From CAYFPS01 sp964345075 (GTDB lineage Bacteria > CAIWAD01), in NCBI GenBank assembly GCA_964345075.1, contig CAYFPS010000001.1, positions 260,650 to 324,649 of the forward strand: 64,000 nucleotides of DNA, in the 5' to 3' direction. Shown one piece after another: positions 26,308 to 34,528 of the stretch. The position numbers and the translations under genes were made by a program. Under the pieces are notes generated by a model. It had not been told where the DNA came from and made no database searches. It saw nothing but the letters and a program-made list of their open reading frames with translations. The stretch's first letter is position 1; every line of letters begins with the position of its first letter.

Positions 26308-27387
26308 GTGGCCTTACAGCGTGGACAGCCAGGAAACCTGGTGCCCGGTCTTAGCGACCGGGAGGCACTGGTCTTGCGCCATGTCATTCATCAGTTCGTG
26401 ACTTCGGCAACGCCCGTGGGCAGCCGGACGCTTTCGCGCGTGCCGGAGATTGACCTTAGCCCTGCCACCATTCGCAATGCCATGTCCGATCTTGAGGAGC
26501 GCGGCATTCTGGCGCATCCGCACACCAGCGCCGGTCGCATTCCCACCGATTACGGCTACCGGCTCTATGTCAATTACCTGATGGGTCAGGAACAGATCAC
26601 AGCCTCCGAGCAGGAGCTGATTCAGTCCAATGTGGACGAACTGATGCCCGATGTAGAGGCCATTCTGGCCAGGACCGCGTCGCTGCTTTCAGGAATCAGC
26701 CACAACCTGGGGGTCGTGCTCGCGCCGGTCTTTGAAGAGGGCGTGCTGGAGAGGATTGATCTTGTGCCGCTGGGAGGCAACCGTCTGCTGGTGGTCGTTA
26801 CGGTCAACAGCGGGCTGGCCAGAACCGTGACGCTGGAAATGAGCACGCGCATTCCACTGGAGGTCTTGCCCAAAATTCAGCGCGTGATACAACAGCGCCT
26901 GGCGGGCTCCACCTTAAGAAGTATTCGGGAGACGATTCGCGAGCGTCTGGCAAACCTGCACGACAGCGAGGGCGACATCGCCCGTCTGTTTATTGATTCA
27001 ACCGCCCGGCTCTTTCAGCCGGTGGTCGGGGCGCGTGACATCTACCTGGATGGCGCACGCAATCTGCCGGACATTCCGGAATTCAAGGAAGACAATTTCC
27101 GCAGCATCCTTGAGATCTACGAAGATCACGATATGGTGCTCCACCTGCTTAACCAGCCGGTGGGCGACGAGCTCGGTGTGCTGATTGGCCGTGAGACAAG
27201 CCAGGAGCGCGCGGCGGATGTCAGCCTGGTGACGGCCGCCTATCATGTGGGCCGGCTGCCGGGTGTGCTGGGTGTAATCGGGCCCCGGCGCATGAACTAC
27301 TCACGCCTGATTCATCTCGTCCAGTACACGGCCGAGTTGATCAACAACAAATTCAGTCAGAAGCAGCAAGGGGATCATGACCAGTAA
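26308..27387 (+). CDS. hrcA: Heat-inducible transcription repressor HrcA
   Basis: HrcA represses chaperone genes by binding CIRCE elements. The 359-residue protein has the winged-helix N-terminus (SDREALVLRHVIHQFV, then TPVGSRTLSR, then SPATIRNAMSDLEERGIL, then HTSAGRIPTDYGYRLYV) and the GAF-like C-terminal regulatory part ending in NNKFSQ. Two starts are open: the GTG at 26308 close behind GGAGAAGG, and a GTG at 26341 with AGGA six bases before it, which would begin right at the conserved domain. It overlaps grpE by 11 bases. Confidence 0.94.
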   Translation: MALQRGQPGNLVPGLSDREALVLRHVIHQFVTSATPVGSRTLSRVPEIDLSPATIRNAMSDLEERGILAHPHTSAGRIPTDYGYRLYVNYLMGQEQITASEQELIQSNVDELMPDVEAILARTASLLSGISHNLGVVLAPVFEEGVLERIDLVPLGGNRLLVVVTVNSGLARTVTLEMSTRIPLEVLPKIQRVIQQRLAGSTLRSIRETIRERLANLHDSEGDIARLFIDSTARLFQPVVGARDIYLDGARNLPDIPEFKEDNFRSILEIYEDHDMVLHLLNQPVGDELGVLIGRETSQERAADVSLVTAAYHVGRLPGVLGVIGPRRMNYSRLIHLVQYTAELINNKFSQKQQGDHDQ

Positions 27388-27988
27388 AGCGCGTGCAGCA
27401 AAAAAGGCTGCCCAGAAGACGAAGGAAAAGGCGGCAGAGGCTGCCAAGAGTGTAACACCGGCCGAAGAGCTGGAAAACGCCCGGGATTTTGGCGTCGGCG
27501 AAAGCGCGGAGGCCGAGGGCGAAAAGCCGGAAGCCCCCTGCAAAGATCTTGAGGGCGAGCTGGCCGGAGAGCGTGATCGCTATCTGCGCCTGATGGCCGA
27601 GTACGACAACTTCCGCCGCCGCAGCGCAAAGGAGATCACCGAGCTGCGCGAGCGTGTTACAGAGTCGACCGTGCTTGGCCTGTTGCCTGCGCTGGATGAT
27701 CTTGAACGCGTTCTGGCCAACACAAAGGAAGACGCGGACACGCCCTCCCTGCTGAAGGGTGTCGGTCTGGTTGCCGAGAAGTTCCGCTCGCAGCTGGCGC
27801 AACTTGGCATCAAGCCCTTTGAAAGCAAGGGACGGGTCTTTGATCCCGAGCGTCACGAGGCGCTGACCACGCTTTCCATGGAAAGCCTTGACGACGACAC
27901 GATTGTAGACGAACTCACCCGGGGCTATCTGCGTGGCGACACTGTGATACGTCACGCGCAGGTGGTTGTGAACAAGCGGCAGGACTGA
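27377..27988 (+). CDS. grpE: Nucleotide exchange factor GrpE
   Basis: GrpE releases ADP from DnaK. The 203-residue protein has a charged Ala/Lys/Glu-rich N-terminal part (about 1-65), the coiled-coil start RYLRLMAEYDNFRRRSAKE, and the C-terminal beta domain ending VIRHAQVVVNK. It overlaps hrcA at the front, and its TGA shares a base with the dnaJ ATG, so hrcA-grpE-dnaJ is one operon. dnaK is not in the window. Confidence 0.95.
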   Translation: MTSKARAAKKAAQKTKEKAAEAAKSVTPAEELENARDFGVGESAEAEGEKPEAPCKDLEGELAGERDRYLRLMAEYDNFRRRSAKEITELRERVTESTVLGLLPALDDLERVLANTKEDADTPSLLKGVGLVAEKFRSQLAQLGIKPFESKGRVFDPERHEALTTLSMESLDDDTIVDELTRGYLRGDTVIRHAQVVVNKRQD

Positions 27989-29130
27989 TGGCAAAACGCG
28001 ACTACTATGAAGTGCTGGGTGTATCACGGGATGCGGGACCGGCCGAAATCAAGAAGGCCTATCGCGCCCTTGCGCTGAAGTATCACCCGGACAAGAACAA
28101 GGAGCCGGGGGCCGAAGAGAAGTTCAAGGAAGTCAGCGAGGCCTACTCGGTTCTGTCGGACGAGCAGAAGCGCGCCCGCTACAACCAGTTCGGTCATGCC
28201 GGCATGGGAGATTTCGGCGGTGGTGGCGCGGGCCCGATGGGTGGCGACTTCGACCCCTTCGATCTTTTCCGTTCCTTCTTTTCGCAGGCCGGCATGGGCG
28301 GCTTCGAGGATGTCTTCGGTGGTGGAGGCAGACAGCAAGCCTCGCGGCGTGGCCGCGACATGCAGCTGAATCTTCCGCTGACGCTGGAGGAAATTGCCAC
28401 TGGCACCGAGAAGAAGCTCAAGGTGCGGATTCAAAAGCCCTGTGAAAGCTGCAAGGGTTCGGGTGCCGCTGCGGGCTCAAGTGCCGAGACCTGCCCGGCC
28501 TGCCATGGCCAGGGCCGCGTGCGTCAGGTCTCACGCTCTTTCCTTGGCATGATCGAAAACATTGTGCCCTGCGCCAATTGCGGCGGCAAGGGCAAGGTGA
28601 TCAAGCAGCCCTGCCGGGACTGCTCCGGAAAGGGCCTCAAGCAGGGCGAGACCACGCTCAATGTCAAGGTGCCGGCCGGGGTCAGCGAGGGCAATTACAT
28701 TCGCCTGCGCGGTCAGGGCAACCATGCGGCGCAGGGCGGCGAGCGCGGGGATATTCTGGTTGTTCTGCAGGAAAAGGAACACGAGACCTTCACGCGACAG
28801 GGCGATGATGTTTACTGCGACCATCTGATCAGCATGCCGCTGGCCGCGCTGGGCGGGGAGACAACCGTTCCCGTGCTGGGTGGACAGGCCCGGCTGAAGA
28901 TCCCGGCGGGAACCCAGTCCGGCTCGCAGCTAAGGCTTAAGGGGCGCGGCATTCAGCACCGTCAGGGCAGAACGGGTGATCAGATCGTGCGCGTGCACGT
29001 GTACACGCCGCAGAACATGAGCCCGGAAACGAAGGGCCTGTTTGAGAAACTGGACAGCAGGCCGGAATGTACGCCCTCCGAGAAGGGCAAGAGCTTTTTC
29101 AGCAGGGTCCTGAACCACATCTTTGGCTGA
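27988..29130 (+). CDS. dnaJ: Chaperone protein DnaJ
   Basis: DnaJ delivers substrates to DnaK and triggers its ATPase. The 380-residue protein has the J-domain with HPD at 33-35, a Gly/Phe/Met-rich stretch at about 70-115, and four zinc-finger repeats (CESCKGSG, CPACHGQG, CANCGGKG, CRDCSGKG) at about 152-216. The C-terminal substrate domains follow. This is the complete type I form. Two copies of the repeated heptamer GTATCAC fall in the J-domain codons, one of them the full octamer. Confidence 0.97.
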   Translation: MAKRDYYEVLGVSRDAGPAEIKKAYRALALKYHPDKNKEPGAEEKFKEVSEAYSVLSDEQKRARYNQFGHAGMGDFGGGGAGPMGGDFDPFDLFRSFFSQAGMGGFEDVFGGGGRQQASRRGRDMQLNLPLTLEEIATGTEKKLKVRIQKPCESCKGSGAAAGSSAETCPACHGQGRVRQVSRSFLGMIENIVPCANCGGKGKVIKQPCRDCSGKGLKQGETTLNVKVPAGVSEGNYIRLRGQGNHAAQGGERGDILVVLQEKEHETFTRQGDDVYCDHLISMPLAALGGETTVPVLGGQARLKIPAGTQSGSQLRLKGRGIQHRQGRTGDQIVRVHVYTPQNMSPETKGLFEKLDSRPECTPSEKGKSFFSRVLNHIFG

Positions 29131-29165
29131 ACGCGTACCAGTTCAGACAGGGATTTTGTAGTTTC

Positions 29166-29606
29166 GTGAAAGCTTTCTTCAGCCCCGCAGAGCGCCGGAG
29201 TCTGGCTCTGGTGCTGGCCTTCGTTCTTCTGGGTTATGCCCTTGCCGGATGGCGGTCTTACAAGGGTCAGGGGCCGGCGGAAGCGCTTGACAGTCTGGAT
29301 CTGGCCTTTGTCCGGCAAGGCGTGACGCTTTCTGAAGAGGCGGCCGGGCTGGATCCGGATTCACTGCTTGAAAGTCTGTGGTTTCCCCTTGACCTCAATC
29401 GCGCGGACAGCCTTGAGCTGCTGCGGCTTCCCGGTGTCGGACCGGGCCGGGTCAAGTCCATTTTGAAGCTTCGCCGCGAGCGCGGAGCCTTTGAAAACGT
29501 GGAAGAACTGCTTGAGGTGCGTGGCATTGGTCCCGCAACCCTTGGGCGCTTCCGCGACAAGCTTGTCATTCAACAGGATTCATTGCCTTCCCAGGCAGGG
29601 CCCTGA
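29166..29606 (+). CDS. ComEA-like helix-hairpin-helix protein with N-terminal membrane anchor
   Basis: About 146 residues. One N-terminal membrane helix (SLALVLAFVLLGYALAG), a short linker, then a tandem helix-hairpin-helix module: LDLNRADSLELLRLPGVGPGRVKSILKLRRERGAFENVEELLEVRGIGPATL. This is the pattern of ComEA, the periplasmic DNA receptor of natural transformation, but also of related HhH proteins of unknown role. The GTG start at 29166 gives the membrane helix at the right place; its ribosome site is weak. It follows dnaJ by 35 bases. The abundant uptake-signal-like octamer in the window makes the ComEA reading attractive, but it is inference. Confidence 0.75.
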   Translation: MKAFFSPAERRSLALVLAFVLLGYALAGWRSYKGQGPAEALDSLDLAFVRQGVTLSEEAAGLDPDSLLESLWFPLDLNRADSLELLRLPGVGPGRVKSILKLRRERGAFENVEELLEVRGIGPATLGRFRDKLVIQQDSLPSQAGP

Positions 29607-29654
29607 GCGCTGGCTCGGCCCCTGGCGGAAGGGAACCAAGATTCGGGAGAGCTC

Positions 29655-31136
29655 ATGGCCTCAAACAAGAGCGGCGGCGGCAGTCTGGTTTTGAAGCTGC
29701 TGATTCTGGTGCTGATCGTGGTGCTGGGCTACTCGGTCCACTTCCCCAAGCAGCAGTGGGCCCGCCAGGCAGATGATCTGGCCCTGGCCCGTGACCGCAT
29801 GGAAAACCTCTACAATGCGGCCAACATCTACCGTCATTTCAACAAGACCTTCCCCGGAAGCATTGGCGAACTGGTGACGGCGCTGGACACCACAGTGATC
29901 CCTGATGCCGAGCCATTCTCCTTCTCCTTTGATCAGAAGCAGGACATGGACCTGCTGGCGGAGAAGCAGGACCTGCTGGCCATGGAGCTGCGCACGCCCG
30001 AGGAAGACGCGCGTCTGAAAACCCTGCTGGCAACCGCCCGCGACAGCCTGCTGATCACGCTGGACGACACCATGCGCATCGATCAGTTCATCGTCCAGGA
30101 TCTGGGCCAGCGCGCATACTTCTTTGTTGACAGCCTGGCGCTGGCCGAGCAGCAGGCCGCCGAGGAAGAGGCAGCCAAGAAGCGCAAGCGCCGGGACCCC
30201 GTGCCCGAGCCCCTGCCCGTACCCACCTACGAGAAGAGCTATTACACCACGCTCGTTTTCGCCGGGATCAAGGACTTGTATCACGGCATGGGAACGGACA
30301 CGCTCTACCTCCTGTCGGAAAACCCGATCACGGTGGTCAAGCGCTACGAAACCTCAATCAGCCGCGACCTGTGGGCTTCCACTACTGGAGACTTTCAGCC
30401 CCTGCCCGATGGCAGCCGTTTTGCCCGGGGCGCAGCTGTAGCGCAGCCGGTCAGGAACTTCTCCTTTACCCTGCCGCTGGATGAGCTTTCCACGTGCCCG
30501 GCAACCGGGAACGAGTTCCTGATGAAGCATGTGGCCAAGTATGTCTACAAGGGCGCTTACCTCTTTACGCTGGACGGCGAAGAGGGCGAGCCGCTTAGGA
30601 CTCTGGCGCGCAAGCAGGCCTTCCTGAACGAGGTCAAGGGCTTGGCCTCGGGCGAGATCGGTGACATCTTCAAGGCGATTGCCGACTCCGCCACGGCCGC
30701 GGGCTTCACGGCCTTCCGCGTGCCGCCCGCCCGCCAGCAGGCAATTATTGTCGAAAAGACCCTCGAGCGCGCCGCAACCCTCAAGGCGGGCCAGGAGCTG
30801 CTGGCCGACGCGGACAACTCGATCGTCGCCGGTGTGGACTCGATGGCCTATTACACGGATCCCGAGCTGCGTGAAAACACGCTCTTTGCCGAGTACCAGG
30901 ACCAGACGGCCAAGCACTTCGAGGCCATGCTGGCTGTTCCTGCAATCGACAGTCTTGTATCACGGGTTCGCCTTGTGGCCGAATTCGAGGATGTTCGCGT
31001 GGACACGGTCGGAGTGACCATCTACAGCCCGATCACGGGTGACGAGGTTTACACGGCTGGCTGGCAGCGCATCTTCGAGGTTGCGCCTCCCGCGAATCAC
31101 GGCTTCATCTACAACGGCACGCGGTCGTGGGAATAA
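29655..31136 (+). CDS. Membrane-anchored protein of unknown function, pseudopilin-like N-terminus
   Basis: I do not recognise this 493-residue protein. It has one N-terminal membrane helix (SLVLKLLILVLIVVLGYSV), then a segment (MENLYNAANIYRHFNKTFPGSIGELVTAL) resembling the post-helix region of pseudopilins, where a long helix is followed by a YP/FPxS turn. The rest is helical with charged linkers (KKRKRRDPVPEPLPVP near 177-192) and probably lies outside the inner membrane. A similar FNKTFPGS pattern does not prove pilin function; there is no prepilin cleavage motif. It overlaps the next gene by ten bases, so the two likely act together. Confidence 0.5.
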   Translation: MASNKSGGGSLVLKLLILVLIVVLGYSVHFPKQQWARQADDLALARDRMENLYNAANIYRHFNKTFPGSIGELVTALDTTVIPDAEPFSFSFDQKQDMDLLAEKQDLLAMELRTPEEDARLKTLLATARDSLLITLDDTMRIDQFIVQDLGQRAYFFVDSLALAEQQAAEEEAAKKRKRRDPVPEPLPVPTYEKSYYTTLVFAGIKDLYHGMGTDTLYLLSENPITVVKRYETSISRDLWASTTGDFQPLPDGSRFARGAAVAQPVRNFSFTLPLDELSTCPATGNEFLMKHVAKYVYKGAYLFTLDGEEGEPLRTLARKQAFLNEVKGLASGEIGDIFKAIADSATAAGFTAFRVPPARQQAIIVEKTLERAATLKAGQELLADADNSIVAGVDSMAYYTDPELRENTLFAEYQDQTAKHFEAMLAVPAIDSLVSRVRLVAEFEDVRVDTVGVTIYSPITGDEVYTAGWQRIFEVAPPANHGFIYNGTRSWE

Positions 31137-32440
31137 GTTCCGGGACACGTGATCTAACTCGGACTTCCGATCGGCTGATCGTTCACGGGGCCGAGGGCCC
31201 CGTGGACCTGCCGCTTCCCTACGAAATCCATGCCAGGCTGATTCAGACGCCCGACTTTGCCCGTCTGCTGGCCGAGCATGTCCGCACCGAACTACCACCG
31301 CAAGAAGACGCGCTCCCGGTAAGGCTCTTTGTGCCCATGGACTGGGGTCCGGTCCTGGTGCGTCTACCCTACGATTCGCTGGAGGGCCTTGAGCAGCCGG
31401 CCCATCACCTCTTCTGGGAGGTTGAAACAAATGCTCCGGAAGGGGCCGAGCAGTATCTCTACGACCTGAGGGCGGTGGGTGATGGTCAGGGCGAACTTTG
31501 CGCCTTTCGCGAAGGGCTCTGCCGCTTTTGCGAGGTCTTCTGTGAGGAGCTCGGTTTTCATCTGATAGAAATGGTTCCCGTCATGGGTGATGAAACCAGG
31601 ACGGGCCTGAATCTGGCTGCCGGGCGCGAATGGAAACGCCGCCTCGAGGGCGAGCGCTTCCCCCGTGTTTTCAGCTGGAAGCCCCTCGCCGCGGCCAGCC
31701 TGCTGCTGGCGGCTGTTTTGCTTGTCGCGCTTGTATCACGCCAGCCGGCTGACGAGCCTGTTAAAGCGGCTACCCCGGCGGAAAAGCCTGCGCCTGTATC
31801 ACCCGTAATGACAGAAAAACAGGAACCGGCTCCTTCTGCTGTCGTGCCGGCTGAAGCCTCCGCGCAGCGCGGTGATACAAGCCTTGTTGCCATGGGCGGG
31901 AGCGAAACCGCGCCTGCCGCCCTGCTGGAGGACCCCGCCCCGGTACAGGCTCCGGCGGCGGTTCCGGTCAACACACGCCGGGCACTTGCCGGGGGCTGGA
32001 AAGAATTGCTTGTGTCGCTTTCCGGAGTGGAAGAGCGCCTGCCCGACTTCATGGTGGTGGACTCGGGAGGCATGCTCGTTCGCCGCGAGGGTCCCGGCGG
32101 TCTGGCGATTGCCGAACAGACAGGCCGGGCCAGCCGGGTAAGCCGAGTGGGCGATCAGGCCTGGTGGCTGCACTTTGATCAACCCCTATTGCCCTCGCCG
32201 CCCGGAAGGCGCGTTCTGGGGCAGGAGTCCTTGACAGAGAAGCCGAGAAGCCTCTTTGTCGACAACCTGCTCATGCTGGCGGACACGCTGGACGCTGCTC
32301 CCTTCAAGCTGATCCTGCAGCGCCGCGGGCCAATGGATGAGGCCGGCAGCGTCTACCAGTGGTCGCTGGCGGAGCTTCCTGGCGGCAGCGCCAACGGTGG
32401 CTGGCGGGTCAGGATCTTTCCGCTGGCCGGGGGTCGATGA
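31127..32440 (+). CDS. Single-pass membrane protein, possibly PilM/GspL-like
   Basis: A 437-residue protein. The cytoplasmic N-terminal part (about 1-185) has VRLFVPMDWGPVLVRLPYD, then HHLFWEVETNAPEGAEQYLYDL, reminiscent of the PilM/GspL actin-like scaffold of type IV pili and type II secretion. One membrane helix follows (AAASLLLAAVLLVALVS, about 187-203). Then come a long Pro/Ala-rich linker (about 204-285) and a small periplasmic domain. The linker codons hold three copies of the repeated octamer within 150 bases. The resemblance is weak, and I would treat function as unknown. The GTG start overlaps the upstream gene by ten bases. Confidence 0.5.
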   Translation: MGISSGTRDLTRTSDRLIVHGAEGPVDLPLPYEIHARLIQTPDFARLLAEHVRTELPPQEDALPVRLFVPMDWGPVLVRLPYDSLEGLEQPAHHLFWEVETNAPEGAEQYLYDLRAVGDGQGELCAFREGLCRFCEVFCEELGFHLIEMVPVMGDETRTGLNLAAGREWKRRLEGERFPRVFSWKPLAAASLLLAAVLLVALVSRQPADEPVKAATPAEKPAPVSPVMTEKQEPAPSAVVPAEASAQRGDTSLVAMGGSETAPAALLEDPAPVQAPAAVPVNTRRALAGGWKELLVSLSGVEERLPDFMVVDSGGMLVRREGPGGLAIAEQTGRASRVSRVGDQAWWLHFDQPLLPSPPGRRVLGQESLTEKPRSLFVDNLLMLADTLDAAPFKLILQRRGPMDEAGSVYQWSLAELPGGSANGGWRVRIFPLAGGR

Positions 32441-32443
32441 AGC

Positions 32444-33001
32444 ATGCAGGTCCTGTTTGGCGAGTGGAAGGGGCGCCGGCTGAAGAGCTCGCCTGACGAG
32501 AGTGTTCGCCCCACGACTAGCCGCATGCGCGACTGGCTTTGCAATGTCCTGGCCGATCGCTTTCGCGGCGCGCGAGTGCTGGACCTCTTTGCCGGTTGCG
32601 GAACGCTGGGCATTCAGGCCCTGAGTCTGGGCGCGCGCGAGGCGCTATTTGTGGAGCAGGCGGCCCGCACTCAGCGGATTCTGAAGACCAACCTGGAACT
32701 GGTTGGGGCCAGGGAGCGCGGCCGGGTGATGGGCGCTGACGTCTTTCGCTTTCTGGCGCGCCCGGGAAGCGAGCGCTGGGACCTGATCTTTGTGGATCCG
32801 CCCTACGCCAGAACGGACTATCCAAAACTGATGTCAGCCCTTGCTGCTGCCGATATTCTGGAGATGGGTGGCCTGATGGTTGTGGAGCATCCCGGTCCGC
32901 AGGCCGTTGATACAAAAGGACTTGAAGTCGTACGCAGCAAGGCCTTTGGCCGAAGCACAATCAGTTTGCTGGTGGCAGGTGAAGACAACGACAGACCCTG
33001 A
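32444..33001 (+). CDS. rsmD: 16S rRNA (guanine(966)-N2)-methyltransferase RsmD
   Basis: RsmD methylates G966 of 16S rRNA. The 185-residue protein has the family start GEWKGRRLKSSPDESVRPTTSRMRDWLCN, the SAM motif VLDLFAGCGTLGIQALS near 46-62 and the catalytic DPPY near 123-126. It lies three bases after the PilM-like gene. Its 3' end overlaps the proposed GTG start of the HDOD gene by 23 bases. Confidence 0.93.
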   Translation: MQVLFGEWKGRRLKSSPDESVRPTTSRMRDWLCNVLADRFRGARVLDLFAGCGTLGIQALSLGAREALFVEQAARTQRILKTNLELVGARERGRVMGADVFRFLARPGSERWDLIFVDPPYARTDYPKLMSALAAADILEMGGLMVVEHPGPQAVDTKGLEVVRSKAFGRSTISLLVAGEDNDRP

Positions 33002-34508
33002 AATCCTGATAGATCGTATTGATGATCTCCCCTCGCTGACGCCCATCGTCAGCTCCGTCATGTCCATGATCGAGCGTGGCAATTGCCAGGCCGAAGATAT
33101 TGGCGAGCTGCTGAGCGCGGACGCCGCCCTTACCTCCAAGATTCTCAAGGTTGTCAACAGCGCCTTTTACGGCCTTCCGCAGCAGGTGACAAGCATTTCC
33201 AAGGCTGTCGTCATGCTGGGCTTTGACACAATCCAGACCCTGGTGCTTTCAGCCAGCGTGGTTGAGCTGATGATCGAGGGCGGCGAGGCCCGCGAGGACC
33301 TCAAGCTGATCTGGGAGCGTAGCCTTTTTGCGGCCGTCACCGCACGCAAGATCGCCCAGCGCATGGGCAAGGGCAGCATGGAAGAATGCTTCATGGCCGG
33401 ACTGCTGATGGATATCGGCATGCTGGCTCAGCTCAAGCTGCACGGTGAAGATTATGCTCGAGTGATTTCCGAAGAAATCCACGAGGGCGTGGACATAGTG
33501 GTCAATGAGGTTCAGCACTTTCAGGTCAGCCACGAACATCTGGGGCGCGCTCTGCTTACCAAGTGGGGTATTCCCGAAATTCTGACCACGCCGATTTTGT
33601 ATCACCACGATCTTACCGGCAGCGAGCGCGAACCGGCTGAGATTGTGGCCATCTGCCGTGTGGCTCATCTGGCCAGGCTTGCCTCGAACATTTTCTTCAG
33701 CCCGCAAATGGGCCACGCCATTCGCGATTACAAAACCGAGGCGCGCCGCCTGCTGGAGATGGATCCCGACGAGGTGGACCGCTTCTTCCGTTCCATTCGC
33801 GAAGAGGTTCTGGAGGTTGCCCAGCAGTACGGGATCGAGCTGAAGAACCTGCCCAGCTACACGGAGATTCTGGATCAGGCCAATCAGGAACTGAATCAGA
33901 TCAACAAGACCTACGAGCAGCTGAATCGCGACCTGCTGGCCGCGCAGAAGCAGTCCGAGCAGCTGGCGCGCAGCCTGAGGCAGGCCAACGAAAAGCTTAA
34001 GCTTATGGCCTCCAAAGACGAGCTGACGGGCCTTTACAATCGACGCTACTTCGAGGATTTCTTCTCGCGGGAGTTCAGCCGCTGCATGCGCTACAAGCGT
34101 CCGATGAGCTGCATTGTGATTGACATCGACTTTTTCAAAAAGGTCAACGATACTTACGGGCATCTGCAGGGCGACAGCGTGCTGAAAGAGCTGGGTGAAA
34201 GGCTGATCAGCGTGCTGCGCGTGTCAGACGTTGCCGTGCGCTACGGGGGAGAGGAATTCGTGGTGCTTTTGCCGGAAACGGCCCTTTACGCAGCGCGAAT
34301 CACCGGTGAAAAGATTCGGCGTGCGGTGGCACAGGATGAATTCCGCTACAAGCGCGGACAGGGCCTGCCCATTACCATTAGTGTTGGCATTGCCAGTTTT
34401 GATGGCCAGCGCGGGGCAGAGAGCCACACGGACCTGCTCAAGCAGGCCGACGCCATGCTGTACCGGGCCAAGGAGTCCGGTCGCAATCGCTGCTGCCATG
34501 CCGGCTAG
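32979..34508 (+). CDS. HDOD-GGDEF protein, probable diguanylate cyclase
   Basis: About 509 residues. The HDOD domain (about 15-215: DDLPSLTPIVSSVMSMIERGN, then ADAALTSKILKVVNSAFYGLPQQVTSISKAVVMLG) is followed by a helical region and a coiled coil (about 295-345). A GGDEF domain follows, with an intact active site GGEEF at about 423-427 and an RxxD inhibitory site five residues before it (RVSD), so it probably makes cyclic di-GMP with product inhibition. HDOD is a non-catalytic relative of HD domains that serves as a signalling scaffold. The GTG at 32979 fits the conserved start; a longer frame runs back inside rsmD. A GAF/PAS sensor follows 20 bases later. Confidence 0.9.
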   Translation: MKTTTDPEILIDRIDDLPSLTPIVSSVMSMIERGNCQAEDIGELLSADAALTSKILKVVNSAFYGLPQQVTSISKAVVMLGFDTIQTLVLSASVVELMIEGGEAREDLKLIWERSLFAAVTARKIAQRMGKGSMEECFMAGLLMDIGMLAQLKLHGEDYARVISEEIHEGVDIVVNEVQHFQVSHEHLGRALLTKWGIPEILTTPILYHHDLTGSEREPAEIVAICRVAHLARLASNIFFSPQMGHAIRDYKTEARRLLEMDPDEVDRFFRSIREEVLEVAQQYGIELKNLPSYTEILDQANQELNQINKTYEQLNRDLLAAQKQSEQLARSLRQANEKLKLMASKDELTGLYNRRYFEDFFSREFSRCMRYKRPMSCIVIDIDFFKKVNDTYGHLQGDSVLKELGERLISVLRVSDVAVRYGGEEFVVLLPETALYAARITGEKIRRAVAQDEFRYKRGQGLPITISVGIASFDGQRGAESHTDLLKQADAMLYRAKESGRNRCCHAG

Positions 34509-34528
34509 CAGCCAGGGGGGACAGCATC

